Below the pieces are notes generated by a model. The model did no database searches and had not been told where the DNA came from. It was given only the letters and a program-made list of their open reading frames with translations. Shown in pieces: positions 1 to 12,999 of a DNA stretch of 64,000 nt. The stretch's first letter is position 1; each line of letters starts with the position of its first letter. Source of the DNA: Echinarachnius parma (taxonomy: Eukaryota > Echinodermata > Echinoidea > Clypeasteroida > Echinarachniidae); contig JBAMJV010004307.1 of NCBI GenBank assembly GCA_037951105.1, forward strand, positions 91,595 to 155,594. The letters are read 5' to 3'. Both the position numbers and the translations under genes were made by a program.

Positions 1-152
1 TACAGTGCATTTTTGCCGATGCGTGCACGATTGCGTGATTTTACCGGTCGAGTTTTGAGGGTAAAAATTTATCGGGATACCGGTTCCCGACCGGTAAAAG
101 TTTATCGGGACCCGGTTCCGACAATTACCGACATGACTCAGCCTTAATCTTG

Positions 153-1440
153 CCAAATATATGACAATACATTATCTTCCAAAATATTAAGATTAACATA
201 TATTGTAGGGTTTTCTTTATATATTGTGTTATCATTTTCTTGCAAAATAACTGAAATCTTGCCAAATATATGACATTATGTTCCAAAACATTTAGATTAA
301 CCTATATTGTGGGGATTTTCTTTAAATATTGTTATTTTTTATAACACAATAACTTAAATCTTGCCAAATATATGTTCCAAAACATTAAGATTAACATAAA
401 TTGTGGGTTTTTCTTTATACATTGTTATAGTTTTTTTGCAAAATAACTGAATTCTTGCCAAATATATGATAATATGTTCCAAATTCCAAAACATTTCCAG
501 GAATATGCATTTGTAGACATCCTGAAAAAAGGATACATTTGCCCTTTTTTTAATAAGGATATATATATTATCGGAAATAATATCGCTAATGATATTCGCT
601 TGTCTCGCAATGTAAAACTAGGAATCTAAACGATCACGACGTTTCGTATGCTACTGCAATACTTTGTCAAATGATAATATCGAATGTAGACACTCGGCTT
701 TTTATGCTCTACCGTGGCTCCAAACATCACAATCTCGCATGAGCGATTGCGTTCCTGATAGGTCAACAACGGAACCCGCTGATTGGCCGGTGCACACGGG
801 CAAACAACCAATCAACGGAACACTGGATCGGCCCGCCTAACGAAACAGCGTACGATACGTCGCCACGACACTACCCCGAACAACCGGCCCACAACGGTTG
901 ATGCCAAACCCACGGCAGAACCCCCCTAGCCACCTTCTCGCTACAACGCTCATATCTACGTATCAATTTCAGGGCAGGGTGCCCGTATGTTCAATCAATA
1001 ATAGTAAATATATAATCCATTGCGGATATAGTATCGGAAATAATATCGCTAATGATATTCGCTTGTCTCGCAATGTAAAACTAGGAATCTAAACGATCAC
1101 GACGTTTCGTATGCTACTGCAATACTTTGTCAAATGATAATATCGAATGTAGACACTCGGCTTTTTATGCTCTACCGTGGCTCCAAACATCACAATCTCG
1201 CATGAGCGATTGCGTTCCTGATAGGTCAACAACGGAATATATATATTATTGTGGATTATTGACATTGTCATAGCTTTTTTGAAAAGGCTGAACAGTCAAA
1301 TATACAAGGAGGATATGTACCAAAACATTTAGATTACATGTTTTCATTTATTGCCATTGTTTTTTTTAGCAAAATTACTGCATTCTTATTTCTTACCAAA
1401 TATATGAAAATATGTACCAAAACATTGAGAGTAACTTGTA
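153..1440. repeat. AT-rich tandem repeat, interrupted
   Basis: Units containing gccaaatatatga, a ttccaaaacatt variant and agattaac recur about every 100 bases from 153 to 490 and resume at 1310-1440. The 540-1240 segment is an insertion. The first 130 bases hold a shorter ccggt/tttatcggga repeat. Confidence 0.65.
570..1237 (-). mobile_element. Identical 205-bp direct repeats, possible Penelope-like remnant
   Basis: 570-774 and 1033-1237 read as identical 205-bp direct repeats around a GC-richer 258-bp spacer. On the minus strand each contains GTATTGCAGTAGCATACGAAA followed by CGTCGTG, a pattern I associate with the untranslated/terminal part of Penelope-like elements. A diverged relative lies at 9430-9600. 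No reverse transcriptase is present. Family assignment is tentative. Confidence 0.4.
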
Positions 1441-2033
1441 CTTGTCAAAACTAATTGTGCTTTACAACTTAGTACAGTTTCAAACAATAACACTTGTACA
1501 ATTACATGGTAAAGGCAACATTAATGTATTTCTACTACAAATAACATTTTAACCAAGACTATAATTTTCAGTTAAGTTAAGTTAAAGTCCTTCCCGTGCC
1601 AATGTTGGCACATAAGGCGGCGCCTATCTCCGATTCATTAGCCCTAGGCCACACGTCTACTAAATGTAGCGAAAACTACAGAAGGGGGCCAGTCCTCTGG
1701 TAACTCGTGTGATTAAATAATTTTCAGTACATGTGGTTAAAGAATGTGTAGGGGTTCCACTAGAATACATTTGTAAGGTTCATCATTTTGTATTCTGTTC
1801 AATCTTTGATTATACGATGTATACATGTTGATATATTTTTGTTATTTTGACATTCATCATATATATTCATTTGAATGTTTAATTGTTTTTAATTTATGAA
1901 TTGGCACGTTCCCCTAACAATTTATGTATTAAATCTTTAACATTTCAATATTTTATTACTCTTTTATTACTTAGTGTAAATATATGGGAGCATATCTCAC
2001 AATGGTTTAATTGTTGCACTCTGACTCTTTGTA

Positions 2034-2282
2034 TGGCCTGGTCACATTTTAACGGATAGTGTAAACGGATGCCCGACGAATAGAAAATTTGCGAATTGAA
2101 ATTATCCGTTTATGAAAGTCGTCTCCATTGAATCATGCACAAAAAATTCCACAGGATAGAACAACGTATATCGTCTGACAAGGAACAGACAAGAAGCGCA
2201 TACGAACGGAGACGAACGAATTGAAAATGTTACTCTCCGTCGGGCATCCGTTTAAGCTATCCGGTGATATGTGACCGGGCCC
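2034..2282. mobile_element. 249-bp TIR element with TA duplication
   Basis: Ends read TGGCCTGGTCACA and, reversed, GGGCCCGGTCACA, extending to a roughly 44-bp imperfect TIR ending AAACGGATGCCCGACG. TA flanks both ends (2032-2033, 2283-2284), as for a Tc1/mariner-type miniature element. Confidence 0.8.
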
Positions 2283-2319
2283 TAAAAGCCTTTACAAATT
2301 TACAGACACCTGCCTTCTG

Positions 2320-3480
2320 GTACATGATTATCTTAATCAAGCCTCCACACTAACTTTTTTCTCTATTGGTTTGTTTGGGCAAGTAAAATAATAATTTTCA
2401 AAATGTACTTGCTCAAACAAAAATTTACTTGCCTGCTTACTTCGAGATGAGATTTATACGTAAGGAATGACATTGTTCTCCTGTAGTAAGTTGACCAATA
2501 ATAACCAAACTAGGCCATTTATGCACGTTTACTTGCTCCGGGGCAACATGACAAGCACTAGTATTGAGACCCGTCTAAATGCAGGGCCAATATTGAAACT
2601 TTGAGACTTTTTCATGCCCAATCTGGCCACATGGAATGAAAGCTAAGTTCTAGCAAATTGTTGCTAAACACAAGTTTCTGTCATTTGTCATTAGGCATGC
2701 AAACATGATTTCTCTAAGAGATCAGACATGTTAATTCCATCTCGGCAGATCAGTCCGGGCTCAATTATTCATGTCTTTACAAAAATGAATGTAAAATATA
2801 TGAAAGCATGATGAAAAATGGTAGAAAAGTAGGGGAGAAGGGGAGCCCATGCAGGCTGATGTGATGTGAAGAAGAAGAAAAAACCAGGGGCTCTGGGCGA
2901 ATTCACCCCCCAAAATGCCAAAAAGGAGCCCCCGAAAACCATAAAAGAGCCCCAGTATTAAAATTTGCATAGAGTTCAATGCAAAACAAATTTCATAGTG
3001 TAATTTTCAGTGCATGTATGCAAGCTTGGAAAGTAGCCCCCCTAAAAAAAAAAAATAATTTGTTTGTCCTGCTGATGTGATGTGATGCCGGATAGATAGA
3101 AAGCAAGCTCTGAATTGCAAATTATTGACAACAACACCGTCTGAAGTGAAGCCATGTAGGGTGGTGTGTTGAGGAAATCGTCTGGCAGGTTCATGCCTTG
3201 TATGCCTATAGCAGGGCTCGACACTAACACTTGTCTGCTAGCCCGGGGCAATTAAAAATTGAAGTCGGGCAAGTAAATTTTACTAAATTGTCTAGTTTGC
3301 TTGCCAGATTGGGCAACTAAAAAAATTGTTCAACTAAGAGAGAACAATGCGATTTCATACATGTAAAACTCATCTAGCACTAGCAGTAAGAGGGCAAGTA
3401 AAAGTTATATTGGGCAAGTCAAATGTCATAATTTATGATTTTACTCGCCCGAATGGGCCAGTACAGAAAAGGGTTATTGC
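2320..3480. repeat. Dispersed 'gggcaagtaaa' repeat fragments
   Basis: Fragments at 2340-2560 and 3210-3460 share gggcaagtaaa and ctcgacactaac phrases with 7820-7910, 39300-39540 and 55490-55835. 2885-2960 is a gcccccgaaa-type block shared with 5930-6230. No coding capacity is visible. Confidence 0.55.
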
Positions 3481-3729
3481 CTATAGACTAGTATCCCTAG
3501 TATCGGATTCACCGTGCATGCATGCAGCATGGTATAAATGATCTCATTTGCGAGTGTGTCTCTGTACAGGCAGGAGCATCTATAGTCAGAGAGCCACAAA
3601 TATTCAAATCGCCTACGTCAATGAAGTGTGTGACGTCACCCTAAGCCCAAGTTCAGAGGGTACGGCGGCGCACATGTATTGTAATGTTTCCCGCTACGGT
3701 TCATGCGTAGTTCATTCATGTCGTCCATA

Positions 3730-4330
3730 TGTATGTATACATTATTACATTCTGTATCATTTTGACAGCGTCATACTAACGCTTTTTATCCACCCTCTCT
3801 AGATAATCCCACCTCAGATCATAATGAAAGGTTTATGAGCTCAACCAAAGATGGAAGACATTTGTACGCATTTGACGTAATTGAGCTGAAAAACAGTGAA
3901 AATTATATTAAAGAAAATCATCTCTTCCATAAGTACATGTATGTATACATTTTGCATTCTGACAGCGTCATACTAACGTTTTATCCACTCTCTCTAATCC
4001 TATCTCATAAATGACCAAATTTTGCTGCAGATCCTTATCATATATATGAAGGGTTTATGAGCTCAACAAAAGATGGAAGACATTTGTACACATTTAACAT
4101 AATTGAGCTGAAAAACAGTGAAAATTATATTAAAGAAAATCATCTCTTCTATAAGTACATTGTATGTATACATTTTGCATTCTGACAGCGTCATACTAAC
4201 ATTTTATCCACTCTCTCTAATCTCATCTCATAAATTACCAAATTTTGCTGCAGATAATTATCATATGAAGGGTTTATGAGCTCACACAAAAGTTGACAAA
4301 AGACATTTTTACACATTTGACGTAATTGAG
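3730..4330. repeat. Tandem repeat, about 230-bp unit, three copies
   Basis: Each unit contains tgacagcgtcatactaac, a ttatccactctctc tract, tgctgcagat and agggtttatgagctca. The third copy is the most diverged. Confidence 0.8.
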
Positions 4331-4426
4331 ATTTCAGCTGCTGAAAAACAGTAAAAAAGAAGAAGAAAAAAGAAAATGTGATGTTTTGTTTAATCAAATG
4401 TTCAAAGCTATGTCTTGATATAGGTT

Positions 4427-4770
4427 TTAAAGGGATAGTACAGTTTTGGTTAAACTACATTTTTAGTAACCAAAACCTGCACCATAACATTACAAACTAA
4501 TAGTTATAACTCCACCATTCTCAAAAGTTATAAACAATTACGAACGACTAAGTAAAAAGCCGGTCATCATTCAAAAAGAGCTGTTAAAACACAAGAGGGC
4601 ACTCTCTATGAAATGCAATGGTTTAAACCATTTTTTAATACAAAATTGTGCATGTGATGTTTTGTTAAAATAATGATTAAACAGAGAGATCAACAACAAC
4701 TATTTAAAACCTCTTTTGTAAAATTTGTAAGCATTTTATTTTGTTTTTCTTAAAAAATCATCGAATAAAC
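4427..4770. mobile_element. 5' part of a TTAA-flanked TIR element
   Basis: Begins TTAAAGGGATAGTACAGTTT and matches the complete copies at 10787-11347 and 16887-17430 up to about 4770, then is cut off. No right terminus is found. Confidence 0.7.
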
Positions 4771-5025
4771 CTGGGGTGCCAGTTCATGCAATTCGTGTTG
4801 CTATGAGTCTTGTGATATTAACCACATTCAAAAGCTTGATAAATGACAGGACATGCGTAAAACATGCTTTTTCAACATGATATGTGTTTTAACTGAATGA
4901 AGTATGCTTATAAATTTGATTCTGATATATACATCACACAATTTGTTCTACCTATATGTTGATAAATAAATAAAGCAATAAATGCAAGATATTTTGATAT
5001 TATCATTCTCATAGTGAGATTGATT

Positions 5026-5396
5026 TTAAAGTGAGGCGTGTAAAGTGTCAGATATTGCCCAAAATGACATTTAAGACTTCAATCCTGTACCAAAATCATT
5101 GCAAGATATGTCCGAATGATGAGGGAAAGTTTCATTGAATAAGAACACTGCTTTCCTGGTTAACAAAGCGAAAATATGCGTCAGCTTTTTACAACGGACG
5201 TTGATGAGGTTTATGACCGTTTGTTAATGCTTTTGAGCTGAATGATAGATATTGTCATACTATAAACGGGCATTTGAAAAAATCTAACCCCATTTTATTC
5301 TTCTCTTACCATAAAGCTAAACAACACGGTAGAAGAGAAACGAGGAAGCTCCAAGTAATTTTCGTGGAGTTAGACACTTTACAGACCTCACTTTAA
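5026..5396. mobile_element. TIR element, TTAAAGTGAGG family
   Basis: Both ends begin TTAAAGTGAGG and continue to GTGTAAAGTGTC or its near match (24 bp, two differences). It shares internal blocks such as gaggaagctccaagtaattt with the copy at 31671-32225. TTAA at both ends may be the target duplication. Confidence 0.8.
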
Positions 5397-5699
5397 GAAT
5401 TGTTTTCTCATTTTAACATACATGTAAATGTGTTTTAATTCAAACATAATAGAGAAACTGACCAGAAATATAATATGACTGCATGACGTATGCTCGTTTC
5501 GATGCTGATAAACATTGTATTTTTCTTCTACATCTGTTGATAAGTGAGATTTCTAGAATGATCCATGGCCTTGCTTTACTTGTACACATATTATCACCTG
5601 TCATGAAATGATGCCGGTGATTGACCATCTTAGATAAATTCCACACTTGTTCAAAGTTTGTATTTCTCTGCATCAAACTGAAACTCCTTGATTAAACCA

Positions 5700-7480
5700 G
5701 GTCCATGATTAAACCACGCAAACACACGTAATGTAGGCCACTCTCTTCCCACTCCCACTCTCTTTATCTTAACCTACTCACTCATTCTCTCAAACACACT
5801 CTCCCCCTCTCTCTATCTTTCCTTAACACACTCTCCCCCTCTCTCTATCTTTCCTTAACACACTCTTCCCATTTCTCTCTGTCTTAAACACACTCATCAT
5901 CCTCCCCCTCCAGCGAAAAAAATACACGGGGGCGGCAGGCGAATTCGCCCCCGAAATGCCCAAAAGAGCCCCCCAAAAAATAAGTAGCCCCCCAATTTTT
6001 TTTTTTTTTTTTTGGGGGGGGGGGGGGGGGGGATTTTGGGGATATTGATTTTTGATTTCATGTTTGGATCGTGATCAAATGCTTATAAGCATTAGAGCTT
6101 AATAGTAGCCCCTGAAATTCGAAAAAGAGCCCGGAAATTTGTAGCCCCCGAGATGATAAATTTAGCCCCCGAAAGTTGGAAAAGTAGCCCCCGAAAAGGA
6201 GCCCCCGAAATAAAACTATTAATTTGTTCGCTGTCCCCCTCTATCTGAAATACACTCTCCCCCTCCTCTCCTTCTGAAACGCACTTTTTCCCCTCTCCCT
6301 TTATATCCTAATCACACTCTCCCTCGTTCTCTCTATATTATCCTAAATTCACTGCCCCCTTCCTCTCTCTATTTCCTAAACACTTTCTCTCCCCTTTACC
6401 CACCCCCCCCCCCCCCCCACATATACCCTAAACTCACTCTCCCCCTATCTTTCTCTCTAACACTCTTTTTTTCTCTGCCCCTCTTTCTTTAACACACTTT
6501 CCTTTTCCTTTAAACTCTCTTCCCCATCTCCTCATCTCTACCGCTTTCTCTCCTAATCGCACTCTCCCTCTCCCCCACTCTTTCTCTCTCTTAAAACACT
6601 CCCGCCCCCTCATCTGCCACCAGCGAGGAATTGTTGATCCCACACACACGACCAACTGTACGACCTCTATCCACCGTGCCTTCATATTGACGTCATCATC
6701 TGTAGGGGATGAGAGGCAGTGCGCAGCCACAACAACCGGGCAAGACATGCAGCCGGCTGCAGCGTAGGGCTCCTCCGCAGTACATTGCATGCACATAGCG
6801 TAGTACTTATACTTCTTACCCACTACTAGTACTCTCCCGACTCCCACACACTTCCCCCAATTCAAGCCGGCTGGCTGCACTTAATACCTCACATACTCAC
6901 ATTAGCATAAGGCCATTCCACTCATTGTTCACAAGTGCATCACATCACATCGTCCAGTTTCAATCATTCACCATATATATACATACATTCATGTAAACAA
7001 TATTGTAATTTTTTGTGTTGATGTGTGTGTGTGTGCATGTGCGTGTGTTGTTTTGAATGATGCATCACATCTATTCTTTGAACCGCACACGTCGTCGTCA
7101 TCGTCGTCGTGCGGGGACAAGTTGTTTACTGCATTCACGGCACACACCTTGTATTTATTTATTTCTTTCCCTGAACTCATAACAAATCTGTGTTTGTTGT
7201 TGCTCACAAAAGTGTTTACCCAGTTTCGCTTTACACCCTACATCATCATCGCACGGTTATCCATCCATTGAGCTCAATGTCTTTTTTTTTCTCCCCGTAC
7301 AGTTGACTGAGCAAAACACGTCATTAATGCCAAGTGTCATTGATTTTTTTGTTAAGAAATGATCGCCAGAGCTCGATCTACACGTAGTATTGTTTACCAT
7401 ATGTTGCGTGACATTGATTCAGGGGTGAACCTCTTCCCAATCTCATCCCTCATCACAAACAAACAAACATCAGCGTGTAA
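5700..7480. other. CT-rich and poly-G low-complexity tract; no gene
   Basis: 5740-5900 and 6240-6600 are ctctcccc-type pyrimidine repeats. 5990-6035 is a T/G homopolymer run and 5930-6230 a gccccc-rich repeat. 7020-7110 has (TG)n and (GTC)n. Open frames here are low-complexity or unrecognisable. Confidence 0.6.
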
Positions 7481-7486
7481 TTAACC

Positions 7487-7796
7487 CTGCGGGGTGTTTC
7501 ACAAAGATCCCAAGTCAAACTTAACTCTAAGTTGGACTTATAAATTATTGAAAGCTTCTTTGTTTCTTAGTTTCTTTGATTTTTTGTTTACAAGTTCTTT
7601 TAAAAGGCATAAAATGTTGGTTCAAATCATCAATATTTTCTATTATCAAGGATATTTCATGTTCTTGATGTAAAATTTATGAACAGTCTTAAATACTTGC
7701 ATGTTTGCTTCAATTGAATATATTTTATTCCAAGGCTAAAAATGGCTTACCGACTTAGAGTTAAGTTCAACTTAGGATCTTTGTTAAACACCCCCT
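7487..7796. mobile_element. Foldback TIR element (GGGTGTTT family)
   Basis: Imperfect inverted arms of about 45 bp: GGGGTGTTTCACAAAGATCC at the left and, reversed, GGGGTGTTTAACAAAGATCC at the right, each followed by aactctaagt. Confidence 0.75.
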
Positions 7797-7959
7797 GACC
7801 GTTTCTATTCAAGATACTCACACAACAAATATTTACTTAATCAAATAGAAAACCCACTTGTGGAATAGGAAATTTACCTGCCCCAAAAATGTGCTAGTGT
7901 CGTGCCCTGTCTCAAGGCCGAAGAGATTTAAATAAGTAAGTCTTTAAATAAATACTATT

Positions 7960-8100
7960 TTACAGTCCATCAACAGGAATATAGATATGATGCAAATATG
8001 GATAAAGTGCCTTGCTTGTAGGATGCACGTGCCACGGTTGGCAATCGAACCTACGACCTTCACATTGAATGCCAGAGGCCCAAACCAACGGTGCTACTCC
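7960..8100 (-). mobile_element. tRNA-like SINE fragment
   Basis: On the minus strand, GGAGTAGCACCGTTGG resembles an A box and GTCGTAGGTTCGATTGCC a B box. The fold is too degenerate for a functional tRNA, so a tRNA-derived SINE head is more likely. Confidence 0.45.
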
Positions 8101-8412
8101 CACAACCATCTCACAGAATTTGCATCAAACATATCAAGACCTTGCCTGAGGACCTGACATTGCAACATGGAAGCTGTACTTAGGGGATCATCAAGAGACG
8201 GAGCCGGCTTGCCAGAGAGCTCCCGTCAACCCATGGCTGAATATTTCTTCGTAGAAAATGTAGCGCTTTAGCTGGTAAACGGGAACCAAATCGTGAAAAA
8301 CAAATGCAGATTTGGTCCCCTTCAACCAGCCGTAGCACTGCATTCTATTCACCAATACGAAGGAACTCAAAAGGAACAAGCCTCTTCTTTACCCATCAAT
8401 GATGTGAACACA

Positions 8413-8766
8413 TTTAAAGGGATCTAGTAACTTTGCTGATGTAAAATAATATGCAAAAACTAACAATGAGTCAATAAAATGTATATTTATGTAATCAGAT
8501 ATGTTCACTGAAATATGTATGAACATTTGATGTTTTATGGCCTAGAAATGATCAAAATTGTAAAGTGAGATATGCTATTATTAATCTCATTGCCCAAATT
8601 GTGTACAATGTTTAAAAGCTCAAAATTTGTAACGAAAGAGAAATTCAGAAAACTAAAATCGGTTGCATGCCTCTATTGGTTATATAAATACAACAAGGTA
8701 TGTGAGAACCAATAGAGTGTTTAAGTAAGTTTTATCAATTTTGACAATGTTACTAGATCCTTTTAA
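8413..8766. mobile_element. TIR element, AAAGGGATCTAGTAAC family
   Basis: Starts TTTAAAGGGATCTAGTAACT and ends with the inverted form gttactagatcctttta. It is the same family as 26991-29536 (interrupted), 33709-34096 and 41505-41882 (inverted). Confidence 0.75.
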
Positions 8767-9369
8767 GTTTTGTTGTAAAAACTTGAAAAATTAAAGTTTG
8801 TAATAACATTTACTAACTGATCGTTAATACAATGTGATAAACATAATTGCATTTTAATGTATAATACATTATACTACACAACAGTGGAACCTCTTTATAA
8901 CGAGCTCTGTTCAACATATTTTATTGTTTGTAAGCCCTGATACAAGATATCTGATGCAGTAAAATTCAATGGACCATAGGTGCTCATTATAATGAGGTTT
9001 CACTGTATATCAATTGTTTTGTTTTTTTCAAAGTGAGAGTATTTTTTTTATTTATTTTTTTTTTTGGGGGGGGGGGAAAACTCTTGATAAGTCTATGGCA
9101 TTTATTTGTTCCACCAAATTAATTATAATGTATGTACCAGTATTTCATGTGGCCTTTTAGTGGAAATACATTCAATTCAATCATTTATTTATTTTTTAAT
9201 GAAAATTTGTTGCAAATTCTCATCAGGGGAACATACGTAGAAAAGGAACATAAATCGTTTATCATTAAGTTAAGTATGCATACATGTATTATTAGCTTTT
9301 ATTACTATTGCTTATTTATTGCTTGTAATTATTGTACTATTCTTTAACCATTATTCTTTAACCGTTATG

Positions 9370-9600
9370 AAGCTCTGCTTCCAAGATTGGCTCCTCCACA
9401 TTTTCGTAGAAACTAAATTATGAAATATAATATCATCGTGTATACTGTATCCTTGTTCGGAAAATGTTGTCCATCGTGGAGTAAAATCAAGAGTTGAACA
9501 AATATTCAATTGTCTCGCGAAGTGTAATAAGAAAGAACTCACAACGTTTCGTACGCTACTGCTGTACTTCGTCAGGTGACAAATATTTTGGTGCACCCTC
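9370..9600 (-). mobile_element. Diverged relative of the 205-bp repeat
   Basis: On the minus strand, CCTGACGAAGTACAGCAGTA then GCGTACGAAACGTTGTGAG parallels the repeat at 570-774. CTGACGA and GAAAC flanking a GTAC/GTAC helix recall a hammerhead-like core of Penelope-like elements, but stem III does not fit well. Confidence 0.35.
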
Positions 9601-10289
9601 GCAATTTATACCTTTTGTTAGCAGTAGTACCGGAATCCTTGTTCTTCAAATTTTGTTCATATGAATTGATTGATAACTATTTATTACAATGAACTATATT
9701 AATTTTATATGCAAGTTATTATCACTATGTTCATGATTTGTTTATCATATTCTTTATAATTTATTGAAAATGTGAAAATAAATCAATCAAATCATGAACA
9801 ATTAGTTGAAAACTGAGTTGATACATACATAATTTGTACGCATTCATGTTTTTAATTGTTTCTTTTTATGTAATTTGACAAAGTCCACCCGGTTCATGTA
9901 TGCTAGGGGTTAATACATGTGTAATGATCCATTGTTTAACCGGTTGTGGGTAAATTATGTCCTTTTGATCCTGGACTAAAGATGTACCACTGATGACAGT
10001 TACTATTATGTACTGATCAGATTAAAATCATTGTATTTAGTTTGTTTCTAATGGTGTTAAGGAATATAATCTGTTTTACTATATATTTGAATGAAAAATC
10101 ATATTACATAGACTTGTTAAAACTCTTAAAGACAGGAGATTGCTGAAAATGTTATTATTACAAGTTACTTTCAGAAAATTCAGTTACCATCCTACTTAGG
10201 TACATACATCTTCATATTTGTAATATCACAGCCCGGATGAAGGTCATAATTGCAGAACACAGCTAGCTCTGTGCTTATATTGTAAAATT

Positions 10290-10420
10290 ATTATTATTAT
10301 GATTATGATTATGATATGATTATCATTTTCATTATCATTATTTGTATTATTATTATTATTACTATTACTATCATTATCATTATCATTATCAATATCATTA
10401 TCATTATAATTATAGGGGTA
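10290..10420. repeat. (ATT/ATC)n microsatellite
   Basis: Interrupted trinucleotide repeat of att, gat and atc units, followed by a short tRNA-like A box (ctcaatggttagagcactgg) at 10450. Confidence 0.85.
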
Positions 10421-10786
10421 TTAGAGGGAAAGTGTGGGGTCAGGCAAATGGATGCTCAATGGTTAGAGCACTGGTCTAGATGAAGCCAAATTTTCTTTGC
10501 TCTTTCTTTTATTCATTTCAAATATTTCAAATCAGTTTCCGCTATCTTTCAATTGGGTTTTAATTTTGTAAACCTGTTTCCTCCACCATGTACTAAACTC
10601 GATACGCAACTTGATACACTGGGTTCCATACATGTTAGGTTGCAGAGTAAGCTTTATTATCCCATCAAGGACGAGAGCTATTTCAAGGAAAAATTTATCA
10701 TTATTGTCCGCAACAAATTGGCAACTCCTAATTTGTTCTTCCCTTTAATGACAAAAATAGGTGGAAAATATTTGGTTATTAAGATT

Positions 10787-11347
10787 TTAAAGGGATAGTT
10801 GAGTTTGGTAAAGAGAGTACAGTTTTGGGCAAAATGAATTTTAGTAACCAAAACCTGCACCATTACATTACAAACTAACAGTTATAACTCCACCATGCTC
10901 GAAAGGAATACAAAATTACAAATGACTAAGTAAAAAGCCTGTTATCATTCAAAAAGAGCCGTTAAAACTCCAGAGGGCACACTCTCAAAACTCATTGGTT
11001 TCAAAAATATTGTGCATGTGATGTTTTGTTGAAATAGTGATTCGATAGAGACATAATCAACAACTATTTAAAAACCTCTTTTGTAAATTTTTTAAAAGAG
11101 GAAGCATTTAAAAAACATTTTTAATGGCTGGTTCAAAATTCTCTAATAATTGTGGGGCCCCACATTTATTACAAATTGTTATGTTTATGGATATTTCAGC
11201 CATTTCTGAACTGATTTTGATCAAATAAAGTTTATTCTGTCATTCAAATATTATGCTCTTTCAAATTTGACACTCAGTTTTTCATTATCTCACAACAAAA
11301 TTATTTTGTGTAGCGCCCTCTATACCAAAACTCAACTATCCCTTTAA
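10787..11347. mobile_element. Complete 561-bp TTAA-flanked TIR element
   Basis: Ends are TTAAAGGGATAGTTGAGTTT and its inverted partner aaactcaactatcccttta. TTAA at each end suggests a piggyBac-type duplication, although a TA duplication cannot be excluded. No open frame is recognisable. Confidence 0.8.
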
Positions 11348-11349
11348 GA

Positions 11350-12380
11350 CAAATATGAAGTAACTAAAATATTATATATTACTATTTGTTTTCATTTTTG
11401 TGTTATATTTATTTTCTCAGACATTGTAATGAATTATTATAAAGATCCCGTCCTATACTGAAGACAAGCATTCTCAGTCAAATAAAAACAACATTTTGCA
11501 TGCAAGGGACTAACTAAATGTGATATACACAGCAAGGGCAATTTTGTTAGACAAATTCAATTTTTATCTAACCAAAATGGGGGGAATTTCAAAGTTTACG
11601 GGGGCAAATTGCTGTTTTTTTGCTGGGCTGGTCCTCAGTCATGGTCGAGCTCTCGCCACCAGTGTTCTAACCAATGAGCCAATTTGGTTGCCAACTGTGG
11701 TGAACTTAGTACGGCTAATAAGACTAAACCCAGTGACAGCTAAAAGGACCATTCGCTGCTTTCTTACAGCTCACATGGAACTAAGCAAAGCAGGATTTCA
11801 TGCATATGGGTCCAGGTTCAGTATTCAATTCATTTCAATACGAGATATTAAAGGAACTACAGCGTCTAGATGGCCTGATTTTCCCAATTAGGCTCTCTAT
11901 ATGTAATTTTTCCTCAAGAAAAAGAAGAGAAAGAAATTTCCCAAGAAATCAATCAATTTTTGGGTAATTAGTAATTATCTAATTTTCCTGGAAACGCCCC
12001 TTTTAAATCGCCAAAATTGATTATGCTGCCCTCTATTGGTGTGACGTCATCTAAAGAACTTCGCCCCATAGTCTCTGTACTCGACGCCTCTCTAAATTCT
12101 CTATTTGACGTAAGCCGATGAAGTGTCAATCACGCTGCTGATTTTGGATCCTAAATGTGGGCTGCTAAGTGAGATTTGTTTATTTTTTATACATGGAGTT
12201 TTTTTTCTGCAGACCTAGTTTATAAGTCATCAACTATGGAATAAGTGCCAAAATATGTTGTATTCTTTAGTTCCTTTAAGTAAAAAGTTTTGAACTACTT
12301 ATTTCATTTTAGTAGCCAAAATGAGATTTAGTTTATAATATTTAGTGATATATCATGCCCACACATCTGTCAGCAGACAC
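11350..12380. other. Gene-free stretch of dispersed repeats
   Basis: 11450-11640 matches 26340-26500 in order (aacaaca, gggactaa/ggacgaa, gggggcaaat), so it is a dispersed repeat. 11640-11700 read on the minus strand has a tRNA-like A box (TGGCTCATTGGTTAGAAC). Nothing coding is recognised. Confidence 0.5.
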
Positions 12381-12384
12381 TCAT

Positions 12385-12665
12385 GGCGCATGAATATCAT
12401 TATTACCCCTGGTTATCTGGACACATTTGAACCTGCGCAATTATCTTGTGCATTTTCTCAACTCCCCGGGGAGGATACTAGCTGCAAGCCACCTTATGGG
12501 CACGCCCATCAGGCTATTTCACAATTTCACACCCAACCAAGGTACTCCTGGGTAGGGAGCAGCAATATGAAAGAAATGTCTTGCTGAAGGTCATAAATGC
12601 CGGGGCATTGTTAGAGTTCGAACTTGGCTCCAGTGATTTGAAGTCCAGCAACAACACTTGAAGTC
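12385..12665 (-). mobile_element. tRNA-derived SINE copy (ggcgcattattaccc family)
   Basis: Shares cattattacccctggt, aattatcttgtgca, ctcaactccc and gagcagcaatatg with the copies at 43080, 46304 and 54045. A B-box-like gagttcgaac is at 12615. On the minus strand the tRNA-like head would be at the right end. Confidence 0.6.
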
Positions 12666-12999
12666 CAATGAGCAGATGGTATTCCCCAATAGAGAACATT
12701 TAGTATTCAATTCAATTCAGTTTATTTTCCATATGCCAAATATAACAAATCATCCACAAACACAAATAAATATATTCAGATGATAAATAAAAATAAAAAA
12801 TTGTACAAGGTATACCATACATGTAAGTACATGTAGGACATAGAAAGAAGAAGAAAGTGTGTATTGTATATTAAATCAAGCATATATATATATATATGGA
12901 AGGAATCGTGGCAGGAAGTCATAGACTTGTAAAATGCCAATAGTAGAAAACTATGAAGATGATGAGTTGTTAAAAGAGTTGCAAGAATATCTGTCTTAC

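Noticed and set aside
6434..6880. 148-aa minus-strand open frame
   Set aside because: Half is translated pyrimidine-rich low-complexity DNA; no motif or splice context.
9540..9600. Functional hammerhead ribozyme
   Set aside because: CTGACGA and GAAAC are present, but the 10.1-11.1 pair and stem III with a proper cleavage triplet are not convincing.
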